Shown one piece after another: positions 13,443 to 15,485 of a stretch of 15,485 nucleotides of DNA (position 1 is its first letter; every line of letters begins with the position of its first letter). Position numbers and translations under genes: made by a program. The notes under the pieces were generated by a model. The model was not told the DNA's origin and made no database searches. It saw only the letters and a program-made list of their open reading frames with translations. Source of the DNA: CAYFTL01 sp964346145 (lineage in GTDB: Bacteria; Bacillota; Clostridia; Christensenellales; Aristaeellaceae); the NCBI GenBank assembly GCA_964346145.1, contig CAYFTL010000043.1, forward strand, positions 1 through 15,485. The letters are read 5' to 3'.

Positions 13443-14789
13443 ATGAATCAAGACCTGCTTGAGGTTACCATCACAGGCACTGGATCCGGCATGCAAGGCA
13501 TCGGCCGGGAAGATAGCGGCCGCACAGTGTTTATCCCGGGAGCTTTGCCCGATGAGATCGTGCACGCCCAGATCGTCTCCGAAACTAAACGCTACGCCGT
13601 CGCCGAGCTGCTGGATGTGCTAAAACCTCATCCCTTGCGGGCAACGCCAAAATGTCCGGTATACGGCCGTTGTGGCGGCTGCCAAGGCCAGCATATGGAT
13701 TATGGGTTAACGCTAGAAATCAAGAGGCAGCAGGTGATCGATGCGCTGGAGCGCATCGGCGGCTTTGTTGCGCCCGAAGTGCTACCGGTAGCGGGCATGG
13801 ACGCACCCTATAATTACCGCAACAAGGCAGAGTACGCCATCGACACCACTTCGACCAAAGGTGCACGCTTGGGCTTTTACGCCCGAGGCAGCAAAAAAAT
13901 CGTACCCTATACCGGCTGTATGTTGCAACATCCCTTAAGCACCCAGGCTGCCAAACTTGTCGAAGACTTTCTAAAAGATAAGCCTCAAAATGTCACCACT
14001 GGTCTTCGCTACTTGGTGACCCGCGTAAACCATCAGGGCCAGCTCGTATGTATTTTATCCGGAGAAAAACCTGCTGCTCAAGGGTTGAGCGCGTTGGTGA
14101 CAAATCTGCAAGCGTGCGTTCCCGGGTTGATCGGTTTTTATTACTGCCGGCTAAAACGCCATGCCAGTCACGCTCTAGACGGACATATCTATCCCATTTG
14201 GATGCAGCAACCCTTCGTCGATCGACTGCAGCACATGACTTTTGAGCTAGCTCCACAATCATTCTTCCAAGTGAATCGGCAACAGGCCCAAGTGCTATAC
14301 GCTGCCGCGCTGGAAGCCGCTGCGCTTAGCGGCACCGAAACGGTAGTGGACGCCTACTGTGGCGTGGGCAGCATTTCGCTGCTGCTGGCCCAACGCGCCC
14401 ACAAAGTGATCGGAATCGAGATCGTACCTGAGGCCATTCAAAATGCCAAGGCCAACGCCCGCCGCAATCACTTGGAGCCATGCGTTCAATTCCTTGTGGG
14501 CGACGCGCCCCAACTTATGGAAACCATGGTGCAAGAAGGACTTCGTCCGAATGTGTTGGTGGTCGATCCGCCGCGAAAAGGGCTTGAGCCACGCCTGATC
14601 CAAGCAGCGCTTACGAGCGCCCCCGAGCGAATCGTATACGTATCCTGCAATCCGGCCACCTTCGCCAGAGATGCCAAACTGCTGTGCACGGAAGGACCAT
14701 ATCGACTGCAAATCGTACAACCTGTGGATATGTTTTGTTGGACAAGTCACGTTGAGACGGTAGTATTGATGTCAAGGGTTGAGAAGTAA
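13443..14789 (+). CDS. rlmD: 23S rRNA (uracil-5-)-methyltransferase, RumA/RlmD-RlmCD family
   Basis: Forms 5-methyluridine in 23S rRNA using SAM. An N-terminal TRAM-like RNA-binding domain (about 1-65) precedes the 4Fe-4S ligands Cys71-x5-Cys77-x2-Cys80 and Cys159 (YTGCMLQ). Then come QSFFQVNRQQAQ near 272, the SAM motif VDAYCGVGSISLLLA at 302-316, the acidic IGIEIVPEAI near 325, DPPRKGLEP at 375-383, the catalytic nucleophile Cys402 in YVSCNPATFARD, and the closing MFCWTSHVETV. 448 residues, full length. ATG at 13443 follows AGGGGGG. In Gram-positive bacteria one such enzyme (RlmCD) can modify both U747 and U1939, so the exact site is open. Confidence 0.93.
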   Translation: MNQDLLEVTITGTGSGMQGIGREDSGRTVFIPGALPDEIVHAQIVSETKRYAVAELLDVLKPHPLRATPKCPVYGRCGGCQGQHMDYGLTLEIKRQQVIDALERIGGFVAPEVLPVAGMDAPYNYRNKAEYAIDTTSTKGARLGFYARGSKKIVPYTGCMLQHPLSTQAAKLVEDFLKDKPQNVTTGLRYLVTRVNHQGQLVCILSGEKPAAQGLSALVTNLQACVPGLIGFYYCRLKRHASHALDGHIYPIWMQQPFVDRLQHMTFELAPQSFFQVNRQQAQVLYAAALEAAALSGTETVVDAYCGVGSISLLLAQRAHKVIGIEIVPEAIQNAKANARRNHLEPCVQFLVGDAPQLMETMVQEGLRPNVLVVDPPRKGLEPRLIQAALTSAPERIVYVSCNPATFARDAKLLCTEGPYRLQIVQPVDMFCWTSHVETVVLMSRVEK

Positions 14790-14820
14790 GAGTTTAATAA
14801 GATAAGTAAATAAAGGCTTT

Positions 14821-14872
14821 CCGTGGTTTGAGGTCTGGTTCTAAGCCGGAAGGATAATCACGGTTCTTTGCT
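14821..14872 (+). terminator. Possible terminator after the rlmD-type gene
   Basis: CCGTGGTT pairs with AATCACGG (8 bp, one G-U) and encloses CTGGTT-3-AAGCCGG, an inner stem with G-U pairs. TTCTTTGCTT follows. The T-run is broken, so confidence is moderate. Confidence 0.45.
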
Positions 14873-15072
14873 TTGAGGGAAGTTGTCCAAGAATGATAAA
14901 ATGTGAAATTTTTTAGCCGATATGATTATTGAGTTGGTGAGTTGATAAGGTGGTTGGCAAAATAATAGTGAGTTGACAAGATTGATATATGGTTTGCTTG
15001 AGTATCGCAACTATCGAAGAATTTAAAAAAAGTACAAATATCAACAAGTATAAAGAAATATCAACAAACATA
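14873..15072. other. AT-rich intergenic stretch with short direct repeats
   Basis: No coding sequence is seen. Base composition changes here from the roughly balanced housekeeping region to strongly AT-rich DNA. GTGAGTTGAYAAG occurs at 14937-14949 and 14968-14980 (12 of 13 identical, period 31). AAATATCAACAA occurs exactly at 15036-15047 and 15056-15067 (period 20). Confidence 0.6.
15036..15067. repeat. Tandem direct repeat of a 12-bp element upstream of the HTH gene
   Basis: Two exact copies of AAATATCAACAA with a 20-bp period, just upstream of the -35 at 15073. Spacing near two helical turns would place both copies on one face of the DNA, which suits an activator or regulator site. The match is visible; the role is inferred. 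Confidence 0.4.
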
Positions 15073-15101
15073 TTGAAAACAGGCTTGTTTTGATATATAC
15101 T
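15073..15101 (+). promoter_or_regulatory. Promoter of the HTH gene
   Basis: TTGAAA (15073-15078), 17 bases, TATACT (15096-15101). An overlapping TATAAT at 15101-15106 is an alternative -10 without an equally good -35. The start would lie about 40 bases before the ATG. Confidence 0.6.
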
Positions 15102-15111
15102 ATAATAGTAT
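15097..15111. promoter_or_regulatory. 15-bp palindrome overlapping the -10 of the HTH gene
   Basis: ATACTAT-A-ATAGTAT is a perfect inverted repeat centred on 15104 and covers most of the -10 element, where a bound dimer would block the promoter. Its closeness to a gene for a DNA-binding protein suggests autoregulation. AT-rich DNA makes chance palindromes more likely, but 7-base arms around a -10 are notable. Confidence 0.5.
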
Positions 15112-15148
15112 GCTGTTGCAAATTTACAGATATCTGAGGTGACATAAA

Positions 15149-15343
15149 ATGGGTAAATTAATCAGTGACAACTGGATAAATATTGATGAGGCAGCAGAGT
15201 ATCTAGGGGTAAAAGCTGTTACTGTGCGAACTTGGATAAAAAAGAAAAATGGAATTCCTGCTCATAAGATCGGTAAACAATGGAAGTTTAAATGTTCGGA
15301 ATTAGATGAGTGGATTAAGAGCGGGAAAAGTGCAATTGATTAA
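15149..15343 (+). CDS. Small excisionase-like helix-turn-helix DNA-binding protein (HTH_17/MerR-like)
   Basis: A 64-residue protein that is essentially one winged HTH domain: WINIDEAAEYLGVKAVTVRT forms the helix-turn-helix (about 9-28), W-IKKKNGIPAHKIGKQW is the wing (29-45), and FKCSELDEWIKSGK is the closing helix. The pattern matches the excisionase-family DNA-binding domain. ATG at 15149 follows AGGTG by about 7 bases. Such short proteins serve as prophage or ICE excisionases, or as first genes of restriction-modification and other defence operons; no integrase is visible to choose between them. Codon use is AT-rich, unlike the upstream genes, which suggests horizontal acquisition. Followed after 22 bases by another reading frame, probably in the same operon. 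Confidence 0.85.
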   Translation: MGKLISDNWINIDEAAEYLGVKAVTVRTWIKKKNGIPAHKIGKQWKFKCSELDEWIKSGKSAID

Positions 15344-15365
15344 ACTATAGGTAGATGCAACAGAA

Positions 15366-15485
15366 ATGATAAGTGAGATTATAGTCGAGGCATTAACAAT
15401 CACATGTAATTATATGTATCAAAATTATAGTGATAAAAATTATAAAATTCTCTTTAATGAAATATTAACTATAGCTGGAATTGAT
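15366..15485 (+). CDS. Unidentified gene, 5' end only, running off the window
   Basis: From ATG 15366 the frame stays open for 40 codons to the last base, in AT-rich DNA where stops are frequent in other frames. The peptide begins MISEIIVEALTITCNYMYQN and continues with helix-prone, Ile/Asn/Tyr-rich sequence ending LTIAGID. A weak AGGTAG lies about 11 bases upstream. I do not recognise a family. Position directly after the HTH gene suggests it is the next gene of the same operon. Confidence 0.5.
   Translation, partial: MISEIIVEALTITCNYMYQNYSDKNYKILFNEILTIAGID

Noticed and set aside
14937..15067. CRISPR-like array
   Set aside because: Only two copies of each of two different short elements, with no regular unique spacers and no cas genes.
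15149..15343. Calling the HTH protein a true excisionase with an attachment site at the rlmD end
   Set aside because: No integrase gene and no att-type repeat pair can be seen within the window, so this stays a possibility only.

Overview
The window looks like chromosome of a Bacillota (Firmicutes) bacterium, probably in the Clostridia. Evidence: strong Shine-Dalgarno sites, consensus sigma-A promoters, an isoleucine T-box leader in front of ileS, a type-2 (about 1040-residue) isoleucyl-tRNA synthetase, a TrmA-family 23S rRNA methyltransferase with an iron-sulfur cysteine set, and an ATP-type 6-phosphofructokinase. The genus cannot be fixed from sequence alone.

Layout. Positions 15-2508 (minus) hold a compact zinc-type ABC importer operon, znuA-znuC-znuB, whose binding protein has a long His/Asp loop. 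Positions 2583-4930 (minus) hold a three-gene unit: an RluA-type pseudouridine synthase, a small four-helix membrane protein and an alkaline-phosphatase-superfamily phosphodiesterase. The last gene is cut by one in-frame TAG, with a conserved C-terminal tail still readable beyond it. Positions 4971-5843 (minus) encode a class I SAM methyltransferase. Positions 5971-9509 (minus) form the ileS unit: consensus promoter, T-box riboswitch with an AUC specifier, ileS and a long nested hairpin terminator.

Positions 9544-11064 (minus) are a decay zone. A frameshifted solute-binding-protein remnant without its N-terminus is joined to a frameshifted, stop-containing GNAT acetyltransferase remnant. Positions 11269-11907 (minus) encode an intact VanX-like D-Ala-D-Ala dipeptidase with no other van genes beside it. 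Its promoter region is divergent from pfkA (12210-13289, plus) and contains a perfect 13-bp palindrome. After the pfkA terminator comes an rlmD/rlmCD-type methyltransferase (13443-14789, plus).

From about 14790 the DNA becomes clearly AT-rich. It carries short direct repeats, a promoter whose -10 is covered by a perfect 15-bp palindrome, a 64-residue excisionase-like HTH protein, and the first 40 codons of an unidentified gene that runs off the window. This looks like the left edge of an accessory island, and the place where an unusual system would most likely begin, but too little of it is visible to name. The rest is mostly housekeeping: zinc uptake, RNA modification, tRNA charging and glycolysis.
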